Assembly: GCA_017614715.1 (NCBI GenBank)
Contig: JAGABI010000024.1
Location: 1 to 64,000 of the forward strand
Direction of reading: 5' to 3'
DNA length: 64,000 bases
DNA from: Bacteroidales bacterium
Lineage (GTDB): Bacteria; Bacteroidota; Bacteroidia; Bacteroidales; UBA932
Position 1 is the first letter of the stretch. Each line of letters begins with the position of its first letter. Below, piece after piece: positions 33,884 through 42,633 of the stretch. The position numbers and the translations under genes are program-made. A model generated the notes under the pieces. That model ran no database searches, was not told the DNA's origin, and saw nothing but the letters and a program-made list of their open reading frames with translations.

Positions 33884-35349
33884 CACTGGACAGATTGACG
33901 GCAGGTCTTGACATAATTGAAATATCGGCAAAACGGCCCCTGGAGATATGCAGCGTTGAGACCGACTCCCGCAAGTGTACCCCCGGCAGTCTGTTTGTGG
34001 CTGTGGAGGGGAATGCAGTGGACGGACATAAGTTCATAGCCAAGGCAATAGAAAACGGCGCTGTAGCCGTAGTGTATCAGAATAGGGAGGCCTTTGAAAT
34101 GACCGATACCGACCGGGTGGTTTACATAAAAGTAGCATCAAGCCGGCGCGCCCTGGCCACCCTGGCGGCCAATTTTTACGACAACCCCTCTGCGAAGCTG
34201 AATCTGGTGGGTGTAACCGGCACAAACGGCAAGACCACCACCGCCACCCTGCTGTATCGCCTTTTCACCTCGCTCGGCTACGAGTGCGGCCTGATATCTA
34301 CCATCGCCAATTTTATCGGCAGCAAGCGCTACCACACCGACCATACCACCCCCGACCCGCTGGAGCTGAACGCCCTGCTGGCAGAGATGGCAGATGCCGG
34401 CTGCGAGTATTGCTTCATGGAGGTCAGCTCGCACGCAGTGAGCCAGGACCGCGTTGCCGCGCTGAAGTTCCGGGGCGGCATCTTCTCAAACCTGACGCAC
34501 GACCACCTGGACTATCACAAGACATTCGACAACTACCGCGACTGCAAGAAAGCCTTTTTTGACGGCCTGCCCAAGGACGCGTTTGCGCTGGTGAACATAG
34601 ACGACGCCAACGGCGAGGTGATGGTGCAGAACTGCAAGGCGCACATCTACCGCTACTCGTGCAAGAAGATGGCGGACTTCCGCTGCCGGCTGCTGGAAGA
34701 GACTATGGACGGCATGCAGCTGGTGATGGACGGCGTGCAGGTATGGACCCGCTTCATAGGGGCGCACAACGCATACAACCTGCTGGCCGTGTATTCTGCC
34801 GCAATCCTGCTTGGCGCAAACAAGGAGGAGACCCTCACCCTGCTGAGCGCGATGAAGGCGGTGGACGGCCGTCTCGAATATATCAAGGGGGGCAACAACA
34901 TCACTGCCGTGGTAGATTACGCCCATACCCCCGATGCTTTGGAGAATGTGCTCAAGACGCTCAAGGAGGCGGCCAAAGGGGAATTCCTGATATGCGTGTT
35001 CGGATGCGGCGGCGACCGCGACCGCACCAAACGCCCCGAGATGGGACAGATTGCAGCCAAGTATGCCGACCGGGTAGTGGTAACCTCCGACAACCCCCGC
35101 ACCGAGCAGCCTGAGGATATAATTCAAGAGATACGCGCCGGAATGGATACAGCCGCCCGCGCAAAATCGGTGTTCATCACCGACCGTGCAGAGGCAATCC
35201 GCAGCGCGATAGTATTCGCCCCGGAAGGTGCCGTGATACTGGTTGCCGGCAAGGGACATGAAGATTACCAGATAATAGGAACAACAAAACATCATTTCGA
35301 CGACAAGGAGGTCATCTCCGGGGTCTTCGCTTCAATGGAGAAACAATAA
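33880..35349 (+). CDS. murE: UDP-MurNAc-tripeptide ligase (MurE)
   Basis: A 489-residue cytoplasmic ATP-dependent ligase that adds the third stem-peptide residue. The ATP loop GTNGKTTTATLL is near residues 114-125, with TPDPLELN, DHLDYHKTF and a C-terminal domain. The motif Asp404-Asn-Pro-Arg407 (TSDNPRTEQP) is the known signature for meso-diaminopimelate, so the peptidoglycan should be the DAP type. The ATG at 33880 overlaps the ftsI stop (ATGA), so translation is coupled. mraY starts 4 bases after its stop. Confidence 0.97.
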   Translation: MTLDRLTAGLDIIEISAKRPLEICSVETDSRKCTPGSLFVAVEGNAVDGHKFIAKAIENGAVAVVYQNREAFEMTDTDRVVYIKVASSRRALATLAANFYDNPSAKLNLVGVTGTNGKTTTATLLYRLFTSLGYECGLISTIANFIGSKRYHTDHTTPDPLELNALLAEMADAGCEYCFMEVSSHAVSQDRVAALKFRGGIFSNLTHDHLDYHKTFDNYRDCKKAFFDGLPKDAFALVNIDDANGEVMVQNCKAHIYRYSCKKMADFRCRLLEETMDGMQLVMDGVQVWTRFIGAHNAYNLLAVYSAAILLGANKEETLTLLSAMKAVDGRLEYIKGGNNITAVVDYAHTPDALENVLKTLKEAAKGEFLICVFGCGGDRDRTKRPEMGQIAAKYADRVVVTSDNPRTEQPEDIIQEIRAGMDTAARAKSVFITDRAEAIRSAIVFAPEGAVILVAGKGHEDYQIIGTTKHHFDDKEVISGVFASMEKQ

Positions 35350-35353
35350 CGCC

Positions 35354-36610
35354 ATGCTATATCATCTTTTCAACTGGTTGCACGCCCAGGGCATCGACTT
35401 CGCAGGTGCCGGCCTTATGAAATATATCTCCTTCAGGGTCGTCTGCTGCGCCCTGGTGAGCATCATCACCGCTCTCTGGGCAGGCAAGAACATAATAAAG
35501 AAACTCCGTAAGAATCAGATCGGGGAAGAGATCCGCGACCTGGGGCTCGAAGGGCAGCTGAGCAAGAAGGGAACCCCCACGATGGGCGGTATGATTATAG
35601 CGCTGGCGGTACTTGTCCCGATACTGCTCTTTGGCGACCTGACCAACCTGAATAACATCCTGCTGATTATCGCCACGGTCTGGCTGGGCTTCGTGGGGTA
35701 TCTCGACGATCATGCAAAGATTGTAAAGCACAATAAGGACGGCCTCTCCGGCAAAAAGAAAATTCTGGCACAGGTGGTGCTGGGCCTGGTGGTCGGCATC
35801 ACGCTGCTCTTCAGCAGCCAGCTGGGCTTCAGGGTACGCAGCAACAATAATCCTGAAGCCACGGCAGAACATCATGTGGCATCTGTGGTTGTGGAGAACA
35901 ACGCCAAGACCACCATCCCGTTCGTAAAAAACAACGAGTTTGACTACTCGTGGCTCTCTCCTTTCAAGGGGGAGGCTGGCAAGTGGTGGACCTGGGCTCT
36001 CTATATCCTGGTTATTATTTTCATCATCACCGCCTGCTCCAACGGTGCCAACCTCACCGACGGCATGGACGGATTATCGGCTGGCGTCGCGGCAATAGTG
36101 GGCACGACGCTTGGCATACTGGCATATCTGTCGGGCCACGTCGGATACGCCAACTATTTGAATATCATGTATATTCCTGCGAGTGGCGAGATAGCGGTGT
36201 ATATGGCCGCACTGGTGGGAGCCCTGCTGGGATTCCTCTGGTATAACTCGTTCCCTGCAAAGGTATTTATGGGGGACACCGGAAGCCTTATGCTGGGTGG
36301 TGTGATAGGAGTTTGCGCCGTGCTCATCCGCAAGGAGCTGCTGCTCCCCATCCTGTGTGGCGTCTATCTGGCAGAAAGTCTCTCTGTTATTATCCAGAGG
36401 GGATATTTTAAATATACAAAGAAAAAAACAGGTACGGGTGTAAGGGTTTTCAGAATGGCTCCCCTCCATCATCATTTCCAGAAAGAGGAGCCCGATGCAC
36501 TTATTCAGAAACCCGATGAGATCCAGCCCGAGGCTCGCATAGTCTCCCGCTTCTGGATTGTCTCCATCATCCTTGCCGTACTGACTATTGTAACTCTAAA
36601 GATCAGATAA
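35354..36610 (+). CDS. mraY: Phospho-MurNAc-pentapeptide transferase (MraY)
   Basis: A 418-residue, about ten-helix membrane enzyme that makes lipid I from UDP-MurNAc-pentapeptide and undecaprenyl phosphate. Motifs: KKGTPTMGGMIIALA, GYLDDHAKIVKHNKDG with the catalytic Asp pair, NGANLTDGMDGLSAG, and MAPLHHHFQKEEPD near the C-terminus. It is longer than Proteobacterial MraY because of an extracytoplasmic insert at about 160-205 (SNNNPEATAEHH and so on), typical of Bacteroidota. The gap of 136 bases before murD is the only sizeable one inside the cluster and carries a palindrome. Confidence 0.97.
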   Translation: MLYHLFNWLHAQGIDFAGAGLMKYISFRVVCCALVSIITALWAGKNIIKKLRKNQIGEEIRDLGLEGQLSKKGTPTMGGMIIALAVLVPILLFGDLTNLNNILLIIATVWLGFVGYLDDHAKIVKHNKDGLSGKKKILAQVVLGLVVGITLLFSSQLGFRVRSNNNPEATAEHHVASVVVENNAKTTIPFVKNNEFDYSWLSPFKGEAGKWWTWALYILVIIFIITACSNGANLTDGMDGLSAGVAAIVGTTLGILAYLSGHVGYANYLNIMYIPASGEIAVYMAALVGALLGFLWYNSFPAKVFMGDTGSLMLGGVIGVCAVLIRKELLLPILCGVYLAESLSVIIQRGYFKYTKKKTGTGVRVFRMAPLHHHFQKEEPDALIQKPDEIQPEARIVSRFWIVSIILAVLTIVTLKIR

Positions 36611-36627
36611 GCAAAGGGATGAACAAG

Positions 36628-36648
36628 TCCCTCCCCCAGGGGGAGGGA
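36628..36648. repeat. G/C palindrome between mraY and murD
   Basis: TCCCTCCCCC and GGGGGAGGGA form a perfect 10-base inverted repeat around a single A, followed by further G-runs (ATTAGGGTGGGGG). It resembles palindromic G/C-rich dispersed repeats of Bacteroidota. The rest of the gap (36649-36746) is A-rich with no promoter I can call. Confidence 0.7.
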
Positions 36649-36746
36649 TTAGGGTGGGGGTAGAAAATAAGCAAAATGTGCGGTGGGTTAAAAACGGTAG
36701 CGTAAGATAAACATTCGAAAGAAGAAAAAGGTAGAAAACAGATAAT

Positions 36747-38087
36747 ATGGTTAAGAATAGAATAGCAGTTTTAGGAGGTGGCGAAAGCGGAGTTGGAGCA
36801 GCGGTTTTGGCAAAGGTCAAGGGTTTTGACGTATTCCTGTCGGATATGTCCACCCTCACTTCTGCATACAAGAAGGTACTCAAAAAATATGACATCCCCT
36901 TTGAAGAGGGGGGGCACACCTGGGAAAACATACTGAATGCCAGCGAGATAATAAAGAGTCCAGGCATTCCGTCCACAGCTCCCCTGGTGGCCAAGGCAAT
37001 AGAGACTGGCATCCCCGTCATATCCGAGATTGAGTTTGCCGGACGCTACGACACAGCCAAGAAAATCTGCATCACTGGCAGCAACGGCAAGACTACCACC
37101 ACCTCGCTCATATATTATATGCTCAAGAATGTCGGCCTAAACGTGGGGCTGGGCGGCAATATCGGCCGCAGCTACGCCTATCAGGTAGCCACTGAGCACT
37201 ATGACATATATGTGCTTGAGCTGAGCAGCTTCCAGCTGGACAACATGTATGACTTCAAGGCCGACATCGCCATCCTGCTGAACATAACCCCCGACCATCT
37301 GGACCGTTACGGCTATGACCTGCAGAACTATGTCAACGCAAAGTTCCGCATCACCCAGAATATGGCGGCGGAGGACTGCTTCATCTTCTGCTCCGACGAT
37401 GAGATAACCATCAAGAACCTCAACCAGATTGTTATCAAGGCCCAGATGCTCCCCATCAGCCAGGAGAGGGAGGTGGCGGTTGGCGCCTACACACTGGGGG
37501 GAAGGATGCACGTCAATTACGGCGGCGACCCCTACGAGATGCCGGTGGCCGATCTCTCTCTGCAGGGCAAGCACAATGTTTACAACACCATGGCAGCCGC
37601 CCTCACCGGTAAGCTGATGAACATAAAGAACGAGAGCATCCGCAAGGCCCTTACCTCCTTTATGCCGGTTGAACACCGCATGGAGAAGGTGCTGAGTGTG
37701 CGCGGAGTGCTGTATGTGAACGACTCAAAGGCGACCAATGTGAACTCTACCTGGTACGCGCTGGAGTGCATGACCACTCCGGTGGTGCTGATACTGGGAG
37801 GCAAGGACAAGGGCAACGACTACTCCGCACTGTTTGACCTGGTGCGCGAGAAGGTGAAAGCAATAGTATGCATGGGTGTGGACAACACCAAGATACACGC
37901 TGCATTTGACGACAAGGTGGCCACGATAGTGGATACCGCCTCTGCTGTAGATGCGGTAAAACAGGCCAGCCTGCTGGCAAAGGAGGGAGACACCGTGCTG
38001 CTGAGCCCCTGCTGCGCAAGTTTTGATTTGTTCAAGAGTTACGAAGACCGCGGACAACAGTTTAAGGAAGCGGTAAGAAACCTGTAA
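36747..38087 (+). CDS. murD: UDP-MurNAc-L-alanine:D-glutamate ligase (MurD)
   Basis: A 446-residue cytoplasmic ligase adding D-Glu to UDP-MurNAc-L-Ala. The N-terminal Rossmann-like part opens AVLGGGESGVGAAVLA. The ATP loop GSNGKTTTTSLI lies at 111-122, then LELSSFQLDNM, NITPDHLDRYG, and the C-terminal VEHRMEKVLSVRGVLYVNDSKATN motif. It is read in the same direction as mraY after the 136-base gap, which could allow internal regulation. ftsW follows at 6 bases. Confidence 0.97.
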   Translation: MVKNRIAVLGGGESGVGAAVLAKVKGFDVFLSDMSTLTSAYKKVLKKYDIPFEEGGHTWENILNASEIIKSPGIPSTAPLVAKAIETGIPVISEIEFAGRYDTAKKICITGSNGKTTTTSLIYYMLKNVGLNVGLGGNIGRSYAYQVATEHYDIYVLELSSFQLDNMYDFKADIAILLNITPDHLDRYGYDLQNYVNAKFRITQNMAAEDCFIFCSDDEITIKNLNQIVIKAQMLPISQEREVAVGAYTLGGRMHVNYGGDPYEMPVADLSLQGKHNVYNTMAAALTGKLMNIKNESIRKALTSFMPVEHRMEKVLSVRGVLYVNDSKATNVNSTWYALECMTTPVVLILGGKDKGNDYSALFDLVREKVKAIVCMGVDNTKIHAAFDDKVATIVDTASAVDAVKQASLLAKEGDTVLLSPCCASFDLFKSYEDRGQQFKEAVRNL

Positions 38088-38093
38088 AGTACT

Positions 38094-39413
38094 ATGGCAA
38101 AAGTCAGGTTAAGAGGCGACCGTGTTATATGGTTTATCGTTGCAGTATTTGCAATGATATCCATCATCGCCGTGTTCTCGGTGGGATCATTCCTCACCAA
38201 GAACAACCCCGACATAATGAGCAAGACCTCCATCTATGTGGAGCAGTTCGGCAGCGTGGCGCTCGGTTTTGCAGCCCTTTTCCTTTGCTATGCCATAAAC
38301 TACAAGTTTTACAAGCGCATCTCTCCGTTTATATTCATCGTGGCGGCGGTGATGCTGCTGATGCTTTTTGTTCCGCCGCTGCAGGACAAGCGCAACGGCG
38401 CTGTACGCGGCCTCAAGCTGATGGGTCACACCCTCCAGGTATTCGAATTCGTTAAAATCGGACTGATAATGTTTATCAGTTGGGGGCTGGAGAAATACGG
38501 TCGCGATATAAAGACCTTCAAAGGGTTCTGCCTTAGGCTGCTGGTATGGGTCGTGGCGGTATGCGCCTGCATTATGGTAAACAGCTTCTCATCTGCGATG
38601 CTGCTGGCCCTGGTGAGCATGATGCTGTTCTATTTTATGGATGTGAAAGTCACCCACCTGCTGCTCACGGTGGGGATTGCCATAGCCCTTGTGGCGGGGT
38701 TGTTTGGCTTGTATCATCTGGCACTCGCGGCATCGCCAAAAGCTGCAGAATTCCCCATATTCAACCGTCTGGGTACCGTGGAGAGCCGCGTACAACACTT
38801 CATAAAGCCTGAGAGCGACACCACCATAGATATCTCAAAGATGACCCGCGAAGAGCTTGAGGATATGGACCGCGAAGAGCGGCAGAGCGAGAGCGCAAAG
38901 ATAGCCATCAAGGCCGGCGGCCTGCTGGGCAAGGGGGTCGGCAACGGCATCGCCCGCCACTCCCTCTCCATGGCATTCTCCGACTTTATCTATGCTGCAA
39001 TAGTGGAGGAGACCGGGCTTGTGGGGGGCATAGTGATAGTGTTGCTATACCTGATATTCCTGTTCCGGTGCATCAGCCTGTCGTTCAGGTGTCCCGACGC
39101 TTTCTCGCAATCGCTGGTGCTTGGCCTGGCCTTCCTTATAACCACGCAGGCGTTCCTGCACATACTTGTGAATGTGCGGCTTATACCTATTACCGGGCAT
39201 ACACTCCCCCTGATAAGCCACGGCGGCACCGCTTACCTGATGCTCAGCGCAGCTTTTGGCATGATACTCTCCGTGAGCCGGGCTGTAAACAAGCTGGAAG
39301 AGGAGCGGCGGGCAGAGGAAGCGGCGGCTGCAGCTGCAGCAGAGGAAGAGGCCGGAGCGGTTACAACAACTGAAGAAGAACCAACAGAAGAGATAATACT
39401 TGAGGATAAATGA
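38094..39413 (+). CDS. ftsW: Septal peptidoglycan polymerase FtsW (SEDS family)
   Basis: A 439-residue SEDS-family membrane protein with about ten helices that polymerises lipid II at the septum with FtsI. Recognisable segments are RGLKLMGHTLQVFEFVKIGL (the extracytoplasmic loop and conserved helix), GGLLGKGVGNG and RLIPITGHTLPLISHGGTAYL near the C-terminus. A tail of about 40 residues is almost entirely Ala and Glu (EEERRAEEAAAAAAAEEEAG). Its ATGA overlap with murG couples translation of the polymerase and the lipid II synthase. Confidence 0.96.
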   Translation: MAKVRLRGDRVIWFIVAVFAMISIIAVFSVGSFLTKNNPDIMSKTSIYVEQFGSVALGFAALFLCYAINYKFYKRISPFIFIVAAVMLLMLFVPPLQDKRNGAVRGLKLMGHTLQVFEFVKIGLIMFISWGLEKYGRDIKTFKGFCLRLLVWVVAVCACIMVNSFSSAMLLALVSMMLFYFMDVKVTHLLLTVGIAIALVAGLFGLYHLALAASPKAAEFPIFNRLGTVESRVQHFIKPESDTTIDISKMTREELEDMDREERQSESAKIAIKAGGLLGKGVGNGIARHSLSMAFSDFIYAAIVEETGLVGGIVIVLLYLIFLFRCISLSFRCPDAFSQSLVLGLAFLITTQAFLHILVNVRLIPITGHTLPLISHGGTAYLMLSAAFGMILSVSRAVNKLEEERRAEEAAAAAAAEEEAGAVTTTEEEPTEEIILEDK

Positions 39414-40510
39414 AACGGATAATCATAAGCGGCGGCGGTACCGGCGGGCACATCTTCCCGGCGATATCGATTGCCGACGCACTGCGCGACAGCGGCACTG
39501 AGTGCGAAATACTGTTTGTCGGGGCCAACGGCAAGATGGAGATGGAACGGGTCCCCAAGGCAGGCTATAAAATCATAGGCCTCCCTGTGGCGGGTTTGCA
39601 GCGCAAACTCTCCATCAAGAACCTGGCGCTCCCCATGAAGATGGCAAAGAGCCTTTGCCGGGCAAAAAAGATTATCCGTGAGTTCAAGCCCGACGTCGTG
39701 GTGGGTGTCGGCGGCTATGCCAGCGCTCCGCTGCTGATGGCTGCCTGCCGCATGCATATACCCACCTTGATCCAGGAGCAGAACTCATTTGCCGGCCTCA
39801 CCAACCGCAAGCTCGGCAAAAAGGTGGACAAGATATGCGTCGCATACGACGGAATGGACAAGTTCTTTCCCGCCAGCAAGATACTTTTCACCGGCAATCC
39901 CATCCGCAAGGATATCAACCCGCCAACACCAGAACAGCGCGTTGAAGGGTACAAGTATTACGGTCTTGACCCCGATAAAAAGACCCTGTTTGTGGTGGGT
40001 GGCAGCCTGGGGGCCCGCACCCTGAACGAGAGCGTGCAGAAATGGATTATTGAGAAGGGTGACAAAGCAGGGTTCCAGGTACTCTGGCAGAGCGGCAAGT
40101 ATTACAGGAGTGAAATAGAGGGCTTCCTCAAACAACACACCTGCCCCGCCGTGAAGAACTGCACATTCATAGACAGGATGGATCTGGCTTACGCCGTGGC
40201 AGATGTAATTGTGTCCCGCGCCGGTGCCGGAACCATCTCCGAACTGTGTGTGGAGGGAAAGGCTACCATTTTTGTACCTTCGCCCAATGTGGCAGAAGAC
40301 CACCAGCGGCACAACGCGATGGCTCTTGTAGAGAAGGATGCTGCCATGATGGTGCTGGACGCCGATGCCCGTGAGAAACTGATGGACACGGCCGAGGCAC
40401 TTCTCGCCGACCCGGAAAAAATCGCCCTGATGGAGCAGAATATTATAAAGCTCGGCAAGAAACACGCTGCAGAAGATATTGCTAACGAGGTACTTAAACT
40501 TTGTAACTAA
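39410..40510 (+). CDS. murG: UDP-GlcNAc:lipid I GlcNAc transferase (MurG)
   Basis: A 366-residue peripheral membrane GT-B enzyme making lipid II. It starts with ISGGGTGGHIFPAISIADAL, the family glycine-rich loop, then GVGGYASAPLLMAA, PTLIQEQNSFAGLTNR, and the C-terminal VSRAGAGTISELCVEGKATIFVP with VAEDHQRHNA for UDP-GlcNAc binding. Normal length. It overlaps ftsW by 4 bases and murC by 1 base (TAATG). Confidence 0.98.
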   Translation: MKRIIISGGGTGGHIFPAISIADALRDSGTECEILFVGANGKMEMERVPKAGYKIIGLPVAGLQRKLSIKNLALPMKMAKSLCRAKKIIREFKPDVVVGVGGYASAPLLMAACRMHIPTLIQEQNSFAGLTNRKLGKKVDKICVAYDGMDKFFPASKILFTGNPIRKDINPPTPEQRVEGYKYYGLDPDKKTLFVVGGSLGARTLNESVQKWIIEKGDKAGFQVLWQSGKYYRSEIEGFLKQHTCPAVKNCTFIDRMDLAYAVADVIVSRAGAGTISELCVEGKATIFVPSPNVAEDHQRHNAMALVEKDAAMMVLDADAREKLMDTAEALLADPEKIALMEQNIIKLGKKHAAEDIANEVLKLCN

Positions 40511-41865
40511 TGTACGACAACTATTACTTTATTGGCATCGGCGGCATAGGGATGAGCGCCCTGGCCAGATATTTCAAATATCTCGGCAAGAACGTGTCCG
40601 GTTACGACCGTACCCCCTCGCGGCTGACGGAACAACTTGAAAGCGAAGGGATAATGGTCCATTACGATGACCGCCCGGACCTGGTTCCCATCAATATAGA
40701 GAAGACCTTTGTGATATACACCCCGGCTATTCCAGAAGACCTTGAGGAGCTCAAGTTCGTACGCAGCCATGGCTACAGCATATGCAAGCGCTCCCGCGCA
40801 CTGGGCGAGATAGCAGCCGACAAAGAATGTCTTGCGATATCGGGAACTCACGGCAAAACCACCACCTCCACCCTCCTGGCGCATATATTTACCAGTGCCA
40901 CCGATGACGGATGCACCGCCTTCCTTGGCGGCATATCCAAGAACTACCACTCAAACCTGCTGATGAGCCGCAGCGATGTACTGGTGGCAGAAGCCGACGA
41001 GTTTGACCGCTCTTTCCATCAGCTGCATCCCAAGATTGCAGTTGTTACCGCAGTGGATGCCGACCACCTGGACATCTATGGTACCCACGATGCCGTTAAG
41101 GAGGCCTTCAGGATATTCGCCAGCCAGGTCGCAGCAGACGGTTATGTGGTGGCAAAGGTGGGTGCGGAGCTCCCCACAGAGGGAATCAGGGCCAAGCTGC
41201 TGCACTACAGCTACGACAAGCCGTGCGACTTCTTCGCCTCCGACATCAAACCCCTCCAGGGCGGATTCTTCTCCTTCACCCTGAACCACCCCGGCGGCAG
41301 GATTGCCGGCTGCACCGTAGGTGTACCCGGATGGGTCAATGTAGAGAATGCAGTGGCCGCATCTTCCGTAGCGCTGCTCTACGGCGTGGAGCCGGAACGC
41401 ATCAAACAGGCCATTGCATCATTCAGCGGCGTGGAACGCCGGTTTGACATACACGTAAACACCCCGCAAACAGCTTATATAGACGATTACGCCCACCATC
41501 CCAACGAGATAGCATCGGCCATCAGTTCTATAAGGGAGATATTTGCAGGACGCCACCTGTGCGGCATTTTCCAACCGCACCTCTACACCCGCACCCGCGA
41601 CTTTGCCGACGGATTCGCAGAGGCGCTCAGCGGCCTGGACAGCCTGATTATGCTGCCCATCTACCCTGCCCGCGAACTCCCGATAGAGGGTGTGAACTCA
41701 GAGATGATTTTAGACAAGGTTACTTTGAAAGATAAAGTCCTGGTGCCCAAAGAGCGCCTGATGGAGACCATCAAGAGCAGAAAAATAGATTGCCTGGTGA
41801 GCTTCGGCGCCGGTGACATAGACCGTTTTGTACCACAGATAGAGGAATATCTGAAAAATGTTTAG
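40510..41865 (+). CDS. murC: UDP-MurNAc:L-alanine ligase (MurC)
   Basis: A 451-residue cytoplasmic ligase adding the first stem residue, L-Ala. It begins FIGIGGIGMSALARYF. The ATP loop Gly112-Thr-His-Gly-Lys-Thr117 is followed by AEADEFDRSFHQLHP, DADHLDIYG, and the C-terminal DDYAHHPNEIAS and FQPHLYTRTRDF motifs. Read-through coupling with murG (1-base overlap) and ftsQ (8-base overlap) is tight. Confidence 0.98.
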   Translation: MYDNYYFIGIGGIGMSALARYFKYLGKNVSGYDRTPSRLTEQLESEGIMVHYDDRPDLVPINIEKTFVIYTPAIPEDLEELKFVRSHGYSICKRSRALGEIAADKECLAISGTHGKTTTSTLLAHIFTSATDDGCTAFLGGISKNYHSNLLMSRSDVLVAEADEFDRSFHQLHPKIAVVTAVDADHLDIYGTHDAVKEAFRIFASQVAADGYVVAKVGAELPTEGIRAKLLHYSYDKPCDFFASDIKPLQGGFFSFTLNHPGGRIAGCTVGVPGWVNVENAVAASSVALLYGVEPERIKQAIASFSGVERRFDIHVNTPQTAYIDDYAHHPNEIASAISSIREIFAGRHLCGIFQPHLYTRTRDFADGFAEALSGLDSLIMLPIYPARELPIEGVNSEMILDKVTLKDKVLVPKERLMETIKSRKIDCLVSFGAGDIDRFVPQIEEYLKNV

Positions 41866-42631
41866 GAAAATACTGGTCATAGCGTTATTCGTGCTTATCT
41901 GCCTTTTGTTCAGCGGGTATTTCTACTGCGCCGACCGCTGTGTCACGCATTTGGAAACCCCGCTGTCTGGCGATGACGTCAAGGTGATCATCACCAACCG
42001 TCAGGGCCAGAACTTCATATCCGAGAGCGAAATTGCAGAGAGGGTAAAACCCGCTGTGGCCGGCAAGACCATAGGTGATTTGAACATCCATGCGCTGGAG
42101 GACTTTCTGTGCAACAGCAGCGCAATATGCAAGGCTCAGGCCTACCTCCAGCACCCCTCCACCATTGTGCTGGAGGTTGAGCAGCGCAATCCGGTAGTAC
42201 GGTTCCAGAACGAGGGCAGCGGTTTTTACTGCGACAGCAGCGGTTATATACTCCCGCTGCTTGGGCGCATCACCCTGGACCTTCCCATCGTAGGGGGGAA
42301 ATTCCCTTTCAAGACCCCCAAAGGATTCGATGGCTATCCCGAATCTGGCCGCGAATGGCTTGCCAGCCTTATCCACCTTACAGAAACAATCCGCAACAAC
42401 CCGTACTGGAGTCGTGAGATAGAACAGATCTGGGTGGAGAACGACGGCAATGTTGTGATTTACACACGCAGCGGCAACGAAAAATTTATTTTCGGCAGCC
42501 TTGACGATTCCGACGCGAAACTTACCAAGATGGCGGGATACTACCGTACAATCAAGCCAAAGGGGCTCGCTGCAGGGAAGCACTACACTACGGTTAACCT
42601 CAAATACAGAGATCAAATTATTTGCAAATAG
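41858..42631 (+). CDS. ftsQ: Cell division protein FtsQ
   Basis: A 257-residue bitopic division protein, one helix at about 4-23 and a periplasmic part with a POTRA-like region (about 35-105: VIITNRQGQNFISESEIAERV) and a beta domain. Sequence identity in FtsQ is low; position between murC and ftsA and the topology identify it. It bridges FtsL/FtsB to the early divisome. Its start lies inside murC, so translation is coupled. Confidence 0.85.
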   Translation: MFRKILVIALFVLICLLFSGYFYCADRCVTHLETPLSGDDVKVIITNRQGQNFISESEIAERVKPAVAGKTIGDLNIHALEDFLCNSSAICKAQAYLQHPSTIVLEVEQRNPVVRFQNEGSGFYCDSSGYILPLLGRITLDLPIVGGKFPFKTPKGFDGYPESGREWLASLIHLTETIRNNPYWSREIEQIWVENDGNVVIYTRSGNEKFIFGSLDDSDAKLTKMAGYYRTIKPKGLAAGKHYTTVNLKYRDQIICK

Positions 42632-42633
42632 AT

